DNA of 64,000 bases from Pedobacter cryoconitis (GCF_014200605.1 NZ_JACHCE010000001.1:1-64000), one strand, 5' to 3'; counted from the stretch's first letter, positions 45,883 through 54,412 are shown. The notes: a model not told the origin generated them from the letters alone. Translations and numbers: made by a program.

Positions 45883-46371
45883 ATGAGTATAACAATAAGA
45901 GAAATCCAGCCTCATGATAACGCTGCAATGGCTGTAATCATAAAAACAAGTTTAGAAGAATTTGGCTTGAATATTCCCGGTACCGCTTATTTTGATGAAA
46001 GTACGAATCACCTTTACGATGCATTCCAGATAAAAGGCAGTAAATATTATGTTGCCATAGAGAATAACGAAGTCATTGGAGGGGTAGGGATTTATCCTTC
46101 AAACGGACTTCCGGCGGATACTGTTGAACTTGTTAAAATGTACCTGGCCCCTGCTTCCAGAGGTAAAGGTCTGGGCAAAACATTAATGCAAAAATGTATC
46201 ACTCTGGCCGGAGAATTAGGCTATCATCATATTTATCTGGAGAGCATGCCAGAGCTTGCCGCCGCAGTTACTGCTTATGAGAAACTAGGCTTTAAATTAT
46301 TGGATAAGCCCGTTGGCGATACCGGCCATTATTCCTGTTCCATCTGGATGTTGTATCAGATTAAACCTTAG
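45883..46371 (+). CDS. GNAT-family N-acetyltransferase
   Basis: 162 residues from ATG 45883; an in-frame TTG nine bases upstream sits in a promoter-like TAGATTGG and is unlikely. The acetyl-CoA loop is ASRGKGLGKTLMQKC (about 94-108), preceded by the VELVKMYLAP strand. The acceptor is unknown. It stands alone, followed by 350 bases without genes. Confidence 0.9.
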   Translation: MSITIREIQPHDNAAMAVIIKTSLEEFGLNIPGTAYFDESTNHLYDAFQIKGSKYYVAIENNEVIGGVGIYPSNGLPADTVELVKMYLAPASRGKGLGKTLMQKCITLAGELGYHHIYLESMPELAAAVTAYEKLGFKLLDKPVGDTGHYSCSIWMLYQIKP

Positions 46372-46720
46372 AAAACAGATTAGCCAAACGGCTAAAAACA
46401 TTAAACAAAAATGGATAATTTGAAATTATTGTCTGACCAGATTTCCTGAGTTTATTCTCTTTATAAAGACATGTTCTGTATTAAATGATTGATAATCAGT
46501 AATGAATAAAGTGAATAATCAAGTCATATAGTTTACCAATAAGAGAAATAATTGCATTTAATCTAGTCTGGAGGCCTATTTTAGAAAAGTTTAATGCTAC
46601 TTTTTATGATCTCCTTATCTGTAGGGATATAATTGGCAAATACTGTGGCACACTTGTGGATGTTTAAGTAATAGTTTAAAAAACTACGCATTTATTTAAA
46701 TATATATTTATCCATATGCT
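46372..46720. other. Gene-free stretch
   Basis: 349 AT-rich bases separate the GNAT and ECF sigma genes. A small hairpin TTAGCC-AAAC-GGCTAA at 46380-46395 has no T tail and is a weak terminator at best. I see no conserved promoter box, tRNA or reading frame worth calling. Confidence 0.6.
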
Positions 46721-47335
46721 ATGCTTCTACCGATAGTTATCTATGATGCAAAAACAGAATCCCTGCCTAAGATTAGTATTGCAGGTGATAAAGAAAAGGA
46801 ACTTATCCGTGACTTAAAACGTATGGATATGAAAGCATTCTCTTTCTTGTACCGGCAGTATGCTCCTGCGCTTTTATCCATAATTCTAAAAGTCGTTAAA
46901 TCAAGGGAAACTGCCGAAGATGTACTACAAGAAGCCTTTGCGAAAATATCGTCAAGAATTTGTTTGTACGACGAAGATAAGGGCAGGCTGTTTACATGGA
47001 TGTCCAAAATCGCGAAGAATAAAGCCCTGGATCAAATGAAAACGCGTGGGGCTTTCAATAGTACTAAGAATATAGAATTAGAAGGAATAATGAAACTGGT
47101 AGAAATGAATAATTTCTGCCATTATAATCCTGATATTATTGGAATCGGGCAGTTAACCAGAACATTAAATCCACTCCAGAAAGATGTACTGGATCTGGTT
47201 TATTTTCAGGGCTATTCTCATTCCGAAGCGGCTAAAATTCTAAATATCCCAATTGGTACTGTTAAAACAAGAATCAGGATTTCAATATTGATCCTGAGAA
47301 AGTATTTTACTGTTCCCTTAGTCTTTGATTTATAA
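46721..47335 (+). CDS. ECF-type RNA polymerase sigma factor
   Basis: 204 residues. The region 2 domain (about 40-105) has FSFLYRQYAPALLSI, AEDVLQEAFAKI and GRLFTWMSKIAKNKALDQ. Region 4 (about 145-200) has LNPLQKDVLDLVYFQGYSHSEAAKILNIPIGTVKTRI. No anti-sigma gene is adjacent, which is unusual for an ECF factor with this domain layout. The downstream YXWGXW-repeat gene is a candidate target because it is the only gene between here and the catalase region on this strand. Confidence 0.9.
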   Translation: MLLPIVIYDAKTESLPKISIAGDKEKELIRDLKRMDMKAFSFLYRQYAPALLSIILKVVKSRETAEDVLQEAFAKISSRICLYDEDKGRLFTWMSKIAKNKALDQMKTRGAFNSTKNIELEGIMKLVEMNNFCHYNPDIIGIGQLTRTLNPLQKDVLDLVYFQGYSHSEAAKILNIPIGTVKTRIRISILILRKYFTVPLVFDL

Positions 47336-47472
47336 CCTTTAATTTTGTGGCGTAACCCATTATTAATTCGTTGCGGCCATTAAAATTCATTAAGCAATTT
47401 CTAATGAAATTCTAATTTAAACTATATCGTACAATTCTGCTCTTATAGATATGAAATTTAAAACTCATACTT

Positions 47473-48564
47473 ATGAAAAAGATTGCGAAAATTAGTTTTT
47501 TGCTTTTAGCAATGACTTTTGCCAGAACTGCTGCCTTTGCGCAGATCAGTGTAGGCATTAATATATCTGCAAGGATTGCTCCGCCAGCACTTCCGGTATA
47601 TGCACAACCAGCCTGTCCTGCTGATGGATATTTATGGACTCCCGGTTACTGGGCTTATGATGATGCTGATGGTTATTACTGGGTTCCCGGAGTATGGGTA
47701 CATCCTCCGCGTGTTGGCGTGTTATGGACTCCTGCTTACTGGGGCTTTGTTGGTGGGGTATATAGCTTCCACTCAGGTTACTGGGGACCTCATATTGGCT
47801 TCTATGGCGGTATTAATTACGGTTATGGTTATGGAGGTTCAGGTTTTTATGGCGGACGCTGGGAGGGAGGCTCATACAGATATAATACAGCAATTACGAA
47901 CGTAAATACTACTGTTGTTCATAATACCTATATCAACAAAACAGTTATTAATAACAATACTGTTAATAATAACCACACAAGTTTTAATGGCCAGGGAGGT
48001 GTAAATGCACAGCCGCGTGAAGAAGAGCGCAGAGCAATGAACGAGCAGCATATACAACCTACTGCATCTCAGTTGTCTCATCAGCAATCTGCTGGTCAGA
48101 ATCGTAGTCAGTTTGCTAATGTAAATCATGGTAATCCGTCCAATGCCGCAATGGACAGAGTAAATAACCACAAATTTAATCAGCAAAATCCCAATGCAAA
48201 TGGTGGTCAGACAGACAAGATGAATGGTAGACAGGCAAATAGGATGAATGGTGGTCAGGCAGACAAAATGAACGGCGGCCAGGTAAACAGGATGAACGAC
48301 GGACAAGCAGATAAGATGAATAACGGACAAGCAGACAGGATGAATGCAAATTCAGATAGAATTCAAGAAAATGGAGGGAACAACCGTCAGGCTAACGGAA
48401 ATAATGCTATGAGAAATGACAGGCAGGCTAATGGGGCAAGGGGAGGTCAACCATGGCATCCAGGTATCAACAGACAGCCTCATGGCCCACAGCAAAATCA
48501 TAATCAACCACATCCTCATGGTAATCCTCATCCTCACAGAGCAGAGAATGAGCGCAGATCATAA
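47473..48564 (+). CDS. Exported YXWGXW-repeat protein with Asn/Gln/Met tandem repeats
   Basis: 363 residues. A signal peptide (MKKIAKISFLLLAMTFARTAAFAQ) is followed by about 100 residues rich in aromatic repeats of the YXWGXW family (YLWTPGYWAYD, YYWVPGVW, LWTPAYWGF) and a Gly/Tyr region. The second half is low complexity: Asn-rich, then six 8-residue repeats like GGQADKMN, then a His/Pro-rich tail. Such proteins are surface or envelope proteins of unknown role. Expression may depend on the ECF sigma gene upstream. Confidence 0.85.
   Translation: MKKIAKISFLLLAMTFARTAAFAQISVGINISARIAPPALPVYAQPACPADGYLWTPGYWAYDDADGYYWVPGVWVHPPRVGVLWTPAYWGFVGGVYSFHSGYWGPHIGFYGGINYGYGYGGSGFYGGRWEGGSYRYNTAITNVNTTVVHNTYINKTVINNNTVNNNHTSFNGQGGVNAQPREEERRAMNEQHIQPTASQLSHQQSAGQNRSQFANVNHGNPSNAAMDRVNNHKFNQQNPNANGGQTDKMNGRQANRMNGGQADKMNGGQVNRMNDGQADKMNNGQADRMNANSDRIQENGGNNRQANGNNAMRNDRQANGARGGQPWHPGINRQPHGPQQNHNQPHPHGNPHPHRAENERRS
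48202..48345 (+). repeat. Six in-frame 24-bp tandem repeats
   Basis: Six 24-base units encode variants of G-G-Q-A-D-K-M-N alternating K/R in the sixth or seventh position (DKMN, NRMN). The units differ mainly at synonymous or conservative sites, so the array is old enough to have diverged but keeps its reading frame. Confidence 0.9.
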
Positions 48565-48578
48565 ATTATCTGTTTAAG

Positions 48579-48627
48579 AATAGCATTGCTTTCTATCCAT
48601 GAAAATAAAGAGCAATGCTATTTTTTT
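48579..48627. terminator. Bidirectional terminator
   Basis: AATAGCATTGCT (48579-48590) pairs with AGCAATGCTATT (48611-48622) around a 20-base loop, with seven T on the plus strand. The right arm contains the stop codon of the minus-strand ankyrin gene. Confidence 0.85.
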
Positions 48628-49136
48628 AGTAAGTCTATCATGGGCTGATACTCCTGATTAATCGCATAATCGAGTGCAGATTTGTCCCGGTTATCCCTGA
48701 TATTGCGATCAGCCCCTTTCTCTAAAAGGTAAGCTGCAATTTTCAACTGCCCAAAAGTAGCTGCAAATATAAGGGCGGAGGCATGATTCAGGTTTAAAGT
48801 ATTGATAATAGCATGATATTGGTACAATAGCTCAACCATATTCAAATAGCCTTTGAAACAGGCACCCATCATCGCAGTATTGCCCGATTTATCTTTTGCA
48901 TCAGTTAAAGCTCCATTGTCAAGTAAAAACTTTACAGCCTCTTCATTTTCGTTATAAACCGCAATGATCAATGGCGTAGAACCCCGCTGGTCTGCGGTAT
49001 CAATTTTAGTTCCTGCTTTTAGAAATTTAGCCAGGCTTGCTGTATCATTATGACGGGCAGCTTCAAAAATATCCTGTGAAAAACCTGAGCAGGTAACGGA
49101 GAGTAAAAGCGCAACTAAAGATATTGTTTTTTTCAT
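48618..49136 (-). CDS. Exported ankyrin-repeat protein beside catalase
   Basis: 172 residues from MKKTISLVALLLSVTCSGFSQ, a signal peptide; a longer frame from 49169 would spoil it. Four or so ankyrin repeats fill the rest (AARHNDTASLAKFLKAG, RGSTPLIIAVYNENEEAVKFLLDNGA, SGNTAMMGACFKGYLNMVELL, DKSALDYAI). In Pseudomonas and others an ankyrin protein (AnkB) is encoded with catalase and is needed for full catalase activity. The gene follows the catalase gene by 86 bases on the same strand, so the same partnership is likely. Both have signal peptides, so the pair would act outside the cytoplasm. Confidence 0.87.
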   Translation of the reverse strand: MKKTISLVALLLSVTCSGFSQDIFEAARHNDTASLAKFLKAGTKIDTADQRGSTPLIIAVYNENEEAVKFLLDNGALTDAKDKSGNTAMMGACFKGYLNMVELLYQYHAIINTLNLNHASALIFAATFGQLKIAAYLLEKGADRNIRDNRDKSALDYAINQEYQPMIDLLKK

Positions 49137-49222
49137 TGCAGAATAATTGTTTTTCAATCTTTGATTCATGGAAATCGTAAAAGCAAAAGGAGGGCTAAAC
49201 CCCTCCCTTTATTTCCGAATAT

Positions 49223-50752
49223 TTATTTCGAGCGGAAACCAGCTTCAGCTTCCTCTCTGCTTACTTTAAGCGCGGCGGCTAATCTTTTACCAAAGTCTGC
49301 ATCTGCCATATAAAAATTACTAACCATTTTGACAATGATATCACGTCTGGTTACCTGTACTAAATCATCACTAAGATTTTTTACCAGATTTACTTTCTGC
49401 AGTTCAGACAGGGAGCGGTAAAACTCACCAGCCTGTTTAAAATCATTAGGTTTATCTATTTTGTGCTGTACAGTTATACCAGATTTATAAGTACTGGATG
49501 AATATTTATAGGCATTATCATCTTTATAACCCTTTTCAATTGTACTTGGCTGATAATTCACATCAGTTGCCTTTTGTCTGTTGCTGAATGCACCATCCTG
49601 GTTGTGAGAGTTTACTTTTACTTTAGGTGCATTAACCGGAAGAGACTGGAAGTTAGCCCCTATACGGTAACGTTGTGTGTCAAAGTAAGAAAAAAGTCTT
49701 CCCTGCAATAGTTTATCTTCCGAAGGTTCAATTCCAGGAACAAGTGTAGCCGGAGAAAATGCAGATTCTTCTACCTCTTCAAAAAAGTTATCCGGCCATT
49801 TATTTAAAGTCATTTTACCTGCCAGGACTAGTTTTGCATCTTTTTCTGGCCAAACCTTTGTCGGGTCCAGCGGATTATAATCAAGTTTATCAAAGTCCTG
49901 TGGTTTCAGCATTTGTACATATAATTCCCATGAAGGAAAATTGCCTTTGGCAATGTTATCATACAAATCGTGGGTTGCACTCTGAAAATCGTTTGCCTGT
50001 ATGGCGCTTGCTTCTTCAGCAGTTAACCCCTTAACACCCTGCATTGTTTTCCAGGTATATTTTACATAAGTGACTTCTCCTTTAGCATTTACCCATTTAA
50101 AGGCATGAACACCTGATCCGTCCATTTGACGATAATTAGCTGGGATACCAAGCTCAGTATACAGGCGGGTCAGCATGTGTGTAGATTCCGGAACCTGAGA
50201 GAAGAAATCAAAATAACGGGTTGGATCTTGTCTGTTAGTGATTGGTGAAGGTTTCAAAGCATGAACCATATCAGGGAACTTCATGGCATCACGAATAAAA
50301 AAGACAGGAAGGTCATTGCCTACGATATCATAATTTCCATTATCAGTATAAAACTTAACGGCAAATCCGCGTGGATCTCTTAATGTTTCTGGTGAACCTT
50401 TACTGTTAATCACCGTAGAGAACCTGGTAAATACGGGGGTTATTTTGCCTTTCTCCACAAAAAGAGTAGCCTGAGTATAAGCAGAGAAGTCTCCCGCGCT
50501 TACAAATTCTCCAAAAGCACCTGCGCCTCTTGGATGTACCACGCGCTCAGGAATCCGTTCTCTGTCAAAAGCGGCAAGTTTTTCTATTAAGTGAATGTCT
50601 TCCAATAAAACCGGGCCGTTATTGCCAATAGTTTTAGAGTTTTGGTTGTCTCCAACAGGAGCTCCTGTGTTTGTTGTTAATGGTTTTACCTGCGCAAAAG
50701 AAGTTGCGGTAAGTAAGGAAAGAAATAGGGCTGATGAGTAATTTATCCGCAT
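49223..50752 (-). CDS. katA: Exported haem catalase
   Basis: 509 residues. A signal peptide (MRINYSSALFLSLLTATSFAQ) is unusual for catalase and suggests a periplasmic enzyme. The catalytic His is in RVVHPRGAGAFG, the Asn in NDLPVFFIRDAMKFPD, and the proximal haem ligand Tyr is in RLFSYFDTQRYRIG. The length is that of small-subunit (clade 3) catalases. It decomposes hydrogen peroxide. A full Bacteroidota promoter (TTTG-N20-TATCTTTG) lies 19-50 bp upstream of the start. No OxyR or PerR binding site could be recognised by eye. Confidence 0.93.
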   Translation of the reverse strand: MRINYSSALFLSLLTATSFAQVKPLTTNTGAPVGDNQNSKTIGNNGPVLLEDIHLIEKLAAFDRERIPERVVHPRGAGAFGEFVSAGDFSAYTQATLFVEKGKITPVFTRFSTVINSKGSPETLRDPRGFAVKFYTDNGNYDIVGNDLPVFFIRDAMKFPDMVHALKPSPITNRQDPTRYFDFFSQVPESTHMLTRLYTELGIPANYRQMDGSGVHAFKWVNAKGEVTYVKYTWKTMQGVKGLTAEEASAIQANDFQSATHDLYDNIAKGNFPSWELYVQMLKPQDFDKLDYNPLDPTKVWPEKDAKLVLAGKMTLNKWPDNFFEEVEESAFSPATLVPGIEPSEDKLLQGRLFSYFDTQRYRIGANFQSLPVNAPKVKVNSHNQDGAFSNRQKATDVNYQPSTIEKGYKDDNAYKYSSSTYKSGITVQHKIDKPNDFKQAGEFYRSLSELQKVNLVKNLSDDLVQVTRRDIIVKMVSNFYMADADFGKRLAAALKVSREEAEAGFRSK

Positions 50753-50770
50753 ATGTTTTTTTTATACGGC

Positions 50771-50802
50771 CAAAGATATTTGTAGCCGACAGCTCAAACA
50801 AA
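50771..50802 (-). promoter_or_regulatory. Promoter of the catalase gene
   Basis: On the minus strand TTTG (50802-50799) is followed after exactly 20 bases by TATCTTTG (50778-50771), matching the Bacteroidota -33/-7 consensus. It is the most canonical promoter found in the window. Confidence 0.8.
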
Positions 50803-50986
50803 TCATTAGTTTTGATACTGATATAGAAAAAAAGGATATTGTTTTTGTGCAAATAAGCTTACAGGCTATTGCTTTATTTTCTGAAAATAAAGCTGATAGG
50901 GGCAGTTATTACAGCTAATTTTTCTCTAACGAAATAAAAAGAGAAAGGCTATGGATTCATAGCTGGTGGTGGGGCATGAAAATTAT

Positions 50987-51026
50987 CCGGTGTCAGTCCA
51001 TTCCTGGTCTGAAAGACTAACACCGG
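50987..51026 (-). terminator. Hairpin terminator of the cvfB gene
   Basis: CCGGTGT-C-AGTC (50987-50998) pairs with GACT-A-ACACCGG (51015-51026) with one mismatch. On the minus strand the stem is followed only by ATAATTTTC, so termination may be modest. Confidence 0.55.
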
Positions 51027-51034
51027 AGATCCGG

Positions 51035-51868
51035 TTACTCAGATAATAACTTGATTTCATGATCACCGATAGTGATCAGGCGTTCTTTATAAAGTGCGCC
51101 AGTAGTTTTTTTGAAAGCTTTCTTACTAATTTTCAATAACTCATAAACTTCTTCTGGTGAGCTTTTATCACCCAAGGCAATAGTACCTCTGTTTTCTTCA
51201 AGCATTTTGATCAGCACTTCTTTCATATCCAGAATATGACCATAACCCATCGGTTGTAAACTCAGGTCAATCTTTCCTTCAACTCTTACCTTTTTGATCC
51301 ATCCTTTTCTTACTTCACCAGGATTAAGCTGATCAAATAATTCATTCTGATATAATAAACCTATGTATTTGTTATCAATGATGGCATTGTAACCCAGGTC
51401 ACTGCGGTCAGCTATTAATAAACTTACTTCATCGCCCTCTTCAAAATTGATTTCTTCTTCTTCCACATAGTTGGTTAATCTTGATGAAGCCACCATACGG
51501 TCATTGCTATCGTCAAGGAAAACATAAACTACATGTTTGTCGCCTTTAAACATCGGGCGTTTCTGTTCTTTTTCAGGAACATATACATCCTTATCAATAC
51601 CAATGTCCATGAAAACGCCATTTTCACCATCTTCCACAACTGTCAGGTAAGCAAAATCGCCTACACAAGCCAGTGGTTTCTGTGTAGTAGCATGTAGTTT
51701 TCCATCTTTATGCATGTAAACAAAAACGTTGATATTATCTCCAATTTCAGCGTCCTTTGGGACATGGTTATAGGGCAATAGCGCTTCCTTATCGCCATCA
51801 GACAGTATTAGTCCTGATTCTGTCTTGTTTATAATTCTTAACTCGTTGTATTGTCCTATCTGTATCAT
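51035..51868 (-). CDS. cvfB: CvfB-type S1 RNA-binding protein
   Basis: 277 residues. Three S1-like domains (about 1-65, 65-140 and 145-210, with GVFMDIGIDKDVYVPE in the second) are followed by a C-terminal winged helix (YELLKISKKAFKKTTGALYKERLITI). This is the layout of the YitL/CvfB family, which binds RNA and influences virulence and surface properties in staphylococci. Its role in Bacteroidota is unknown. It is monocistronic. Confidence 0.9.
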   Translation of the reverse strand: MIQIGQYNELRIINKTESGLILSDGDKEALLPYNHVPKDAEIGDNINVFVYMHKDGKLHATTQKPLACVGDFAYLTVVEDGENGVFMDIGIDKDVYVPEKEQKRPMFKGDKHVVYVFLDDSNDRMVASSRLTNYVEEEEINFEEGDEVSLLIADRSDLGYNAIIDNKYIGLLYQNELFDQLNPGEVRKGWIKKVRVEGKIDLSLQPMGYGHILDMKEVLIKMLEENRGTIALGDKSSPEEVYELLKISKKAFKKTTGALYKERLITIGDHEIKLLSE

Positions 51869-51976
51869 TGGTATTTCTTAATATTCAATCTGCAAAGGTA
51901 GCAATATCGGTAAGAATATGAGTACATCTTTTTGGCCGGTTACAGTGCTGGGCGTTATTTGGAGAAACTCTTTTGA

Positions 51977-51984
51977 TATCTTTG
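51977..51984 (+). promoter_or_regulatory. -7 box of the glycosylase gene
   Basis: TATCTTTG is a perfect TAnnTTTG box, 44 bases before the start at 52029. An AAGGAG Shine-Dalgarno-like motif lies between them. Confidence 0.55.
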
Positions 51985-52028
51985 TGTTGTATATTCTATT
52001 GTAAAAAAGGAGAATCAATTTATAAAGA

Positions 52029-52541
52029 ATGGATAAACTAATTATTTCCCCTGTAAAGACAGCTTTTCCTCCAATTGCTGATCAGAATTGCAGAATTCTT
52101 TTGCTGGGTACTATGCCAGGTGACCGGTCTTTGAGCCTGCAGCAGTACTATGGACATTCGGGTAATCATTTCTGGAAATTGATCTATACACTGTTCGGGC
52201 AGCCACTTGATCCCGATTATGAAGCCCGTAAAAAATTCCTGCTGTATCATGGAATTGCATTATGGGACGTATTGGAATCCTGTACCTGTGAAGGCAGTCT
52301 GGATAGCAATATCAAAAACGAAGTAGTAAATGACTTTGCTGCTTTTTACAGACAATATCCCACGATTACAGAAATATTTTTTGATAGTAAAAAAGCTGAA
52401 CAGCTTTACCTCAGGCATGTTAAGAAAAGTAAAGATAAAAGCTATCATTTATTACCTTCCCCGAGTGGTGCAAATGCCACAAAAACATTCCAGCAAAAAC
52501 TGGAGTTATGGAAGGAAATTCTGCCTTATGTCAAAACTTAA
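52029..52541 (+). CDS. Uracil-DNA-glycosylase superfamily protein (deoxyinosine/MUG type)
   Basis: 170 residues. Blocks LLLGTMPGDRSLSLQQYYGHSGNHFWKL (about 26-53), GIALWDVLESCTCEGSLDSNIKNEV and the late LPSPSGANA match bacterial proteins annotated as DNA-deoxyinosine glycosylase in the UDG superfamily. It would remove deaminated bases from DNA. The family is much less studied than UDG or MUG, so exact base specificity is uncertain. Confidence 0.88.
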   Translation: MDKLIISPVKTAFPPIADQNCRILLLGTMPGDRSLSLQQYYGHSGNHFWKLIYTLFGQPLDPDYEARKKFLLYHGIALWDVLESCTCEGSLDSNIKNEVVNDFAAFYRQYPTITEIFFDSKKAEQLYLRHVKKSKDKSYHLLPSPSGANATKTFQQKLELWKEILPYVKT

Positions 52542-52638
52542 TGATGCGGGATAAACATTTACAATCAAACCTGATAAGAAACAATAATTTAACGATTTAG
52601 AAATAAGCAATTTTACCCTCTAAATCTAAACTGCTTCT

Positions 52639-52646
52639 TATATTTG
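52639..52646 (+). promoter_or_regulatory. -7 box of the 52655 MFS gene
   Basis: TATATTTG ends eight bases before the ATG at 52655, implying a leader of only a few bases. Confidence 0.55.
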
Positions 52647-52654
52647 TAAGGTAA

Positions 52655-53824
52655 ATGAAGGATACAATCACCAAAAACAAACACAGAATATTTCTTAGTA
52701 CTTTTTTCTTTATGTCTGGTTTCAGCTTTGCGACCTGGGCATCAAGGATACCAACCATAAAAATGGCCTTTGGCTTTAATGAGGCCGAGTTGGGGACAGT
52801 TTTACTGGCTATGCCTATTGGCTCCTTAATAGGTTTGCCTATATCGGGATGGCTTGTTTCCAAATATAACAGCCGTGTCCCTCTGGCTGTAGGTTATGGC
52901 CTGAACGCTGTTGCATTAGCTATGATTGGGTTTACACAGAATACCTTTAGCCTTGTTGCTGCAGTAGTCCTGTTTGCTTTTACCACCCGTATCTTTAATA
53001 TTTCAGTAAATACGCAGGCGATCACCCTGCAAAAGCAGTTTACTCAGAAAATCATTGGTTCTTTCCATGGTTTCTGGAGTACAGGTGGTATTGCCGGTGT
53101 TGCATTTTCTACCCTGCTCTTAACCTACAATGTCTCTTTGCACATGCATTTACTTATTGTAGCTATCATGAGTTTGCTGATTACCTGTTATTCCTATCAG
53201 TTTCTATTAAAAGGTGACCGGTCTGAAAGCGGGAATAAAATTATTGTAGGTAAACCCGATCCCTATATATTATATCTTGGCGTTGTTGTTTTCTTTGCTG
53301 CCATTTGCGAAGGTGGGATGTTTGACTGGAGTGGTATCTATTTTCAGGAAGTCCTGCATGTAAAGATATTTACCTACGGTTATCTGATTTTTATGACCTT
53401 CATGGCTGCATCAAGATTCCTGTCTGACCTGATTATCTCAAAAATAGGAATGCCTGCTACTTATTTAATGAGTGCATTTTTTATAGTTTCCGGAATTTCT
53501 CTGGCTATTTTATTTCCTCAGTTCTGGACTGCAATGATTGGTTTTTCACTGGTTGGGTTTGGTACAGCAGCAGTAGTACCTATGTCTTATGCTTTAGCCG
53601 GGGCTTCCAGTAAATATTCACCAGGAATGGCCATCTCTATTATTGCCACTTATTCCATTACCGGAATGCTGCTCGGCCCGCCAATTATAGGTTATCTTGC
53701 TCATGCTTTTGGTTTGAGGATCGCATTTATTATTTTCGGTATCTCCGGATTAATGCTGATTCCCATCTCTCAACTATTTTTCAGGCATCAGCGGTCTCTT
53801 GCAGGTGCAGCTGAAAATAATTAG
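52655..53824 (+). CDS. MFS transporter (YbjJ/FucP-like)
   Basis: 389 residues with about twelve helices. The N-terminal FATWASRIPTIKMAFGFNEAELGTVLLAMPIGSLIGLPISG is typical of the YbjJ-like branch of the major facilitator superfamily. The central loop is short. The substrate is unknown. It is monocistronic, with a probable near-leaderless transcript. Confidence 0.9.
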   Translation: MKDTITKNKHRIFLSTFFFMSGFSFATWASRIPTIKMAFGFNEAELGTVLLAMPIGSLIGLPISGWLVSKYNSRVPLAVGYGLNAVALAMIGFTQNTFSLVAAVVLFAFTTRIFNISVNTQAITLQKQFTQKIIGSFHGFWSTGGIAGVAFSTLLLTYNVSLHMHLLIVAIMSLLITCYSYQFLLKGDRSESGNKIIVGKPDPYILYLGVVVFFAAICEGGMFDWSGIYFQEVLHVKIFTYGYLIFMTFMAASRFLSDLIISKIGMPATYLMSAFFIVSGISLAILFPQFWTAMIGFSLVGFGTAAVVPMSYALAGASSKYSPGMAISIIATYSITGMLLGPPIIGYLAHAFGLRIAFIIFGISGLMLIPISQLFFRHQRSLAGAAENN

Positions 53825-53952
53825 TACTGATGCTTCTTTCAGGTTTTTTCCATTCCATGAATGACTGCATTTAGGAGATATCATCGCACAGAAAAGAATA
53901 ATTAAAAAAATATTTAGTACCGGATATAATAATATCAAATTATTAGCGTCTA

Positions 53953-53960
53953 TATATTTG
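53953..53960 (+). promoter_or_regulatory. -7 box of the trxA leader
   Basis: TATATTTG is a perfect box. Transcription should start near 53965, giving a leader of about 70 bases before trxA. Confidence 0.6.
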
Positions 53961-53975
53961 AGAGCGTTAATTTAG

Positions 53976-54071
53976 ATGGCGGGGATACTGCGAGAGTGGG
54001 ATCCCCGCTTCTTTTTATATAAATACTTAAGCGGGTATGGCAAATTTTGCGGAACTTATTCAATCAGATAA
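53976..54071 (+). other. Possible 31-codon leader ORF overlapping trxA
   Basis: An ATG just after the predicted transcript start opens a frame of 31 codons (MAGILREWDPRFFLYKYL, then [13 protein letters not shown]) that crosses the hairpin and ends 35 bases inside trxA. It could be a leader peptide whose translation melts the terminator hairpin, or it could be chance. Confidence 0.3.
53979..54016 (+). promoter_or_regulatory. Attenuator-like hairpin in the trxA leader
   Basis: GCGGGGAT (53979-53986) pairs with ATCCCCGC (54001-54008) and is followed by TTCTTTTT, the form of an intrinsic terminator, yet it lies between the promoter and trxA. CCCGCTT (54004-54010) can instead pair with AAGCGGG (54029-54035), which abuts the start codon. 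The two structures exclude each other. Confidence 0.65.
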
Positions 54072-54336
54072 ACCAGTATTGGTAGATTTCTCTGCTGAAT
54101 GGTGCGGGCCTTGTAAAATGATGGCTCCAATTCTACAACAGTTAAAAGGCATGCTTGGTGAAAGCGCGACGATTTTAAAGGTTGACGTAGATAAAAACCC
54201 CGCAGTTTCCAGTAAATATCAAATCCAGGGTGTACCCACATTAATCCTTTTCAAAAACGGGGAGATCAAATGGAGACAGTCTGGTGTAATTCCTGCAAAC
54301 CAGTTACAGGGAATTATTGAAAGACATCTGGGGTAG
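54037..54336 (+). CDS. trxA: Thioredoxin
   Basis: 99 residues, slightly short for thioredoxin. The active-site WCGPC is at about 22-26 ([13 protein letters not shown]); the conserved DVDKNP, cis-Pro in GVPT and the late PANQLQGII are present. It has no signal peptide, so it is a cytoplasmic disulfide reductase for ribonucleotide reductase and peroxidases. Its 70-base leader contains two mutually exclusive hairpins. Confidence 0.95.
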   Translation: MANFAELIQSDKPVLVDFSAEWCGPCKMMAPILQQLKGMLGESATILKVDVDKNPAVSSKYQIQGVPTLILFKNGEIKWRQSGVIPANQLQGIIERHLG

Positions 54337-54412
54337 TCATCTGATAAGACTTTTGCGCCAGCCATTTAGAAATATATTCCTGATCATGTTTCCCTGAATA
54401 TTCAGGAACTGC

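Noticed and set aside
46380-46395. TTAGCC-AAAC-GGCTAA hairpin after the GNAT gene as a terminator
   Set aside because: The stem is only six base pairs and is followed by A residues, not T, on the plus strand.
47872-48330. Minus-strand 152-residue frame in the YXWGXW gene
   Set aside because: It is a product of the Asn/Gln-rich repeats read backwards (Ile/Cys/Val-rich) and has no domain.
54394-54407. Palindrome CCTGAATATTCAGG between trxA and the DUF4249 gene
   Set aside because: It is a perfect palindrome but has no loop, no T tail and lies between convergent 3' ends; I see no role and 14-bp palindromes can occur by chance.
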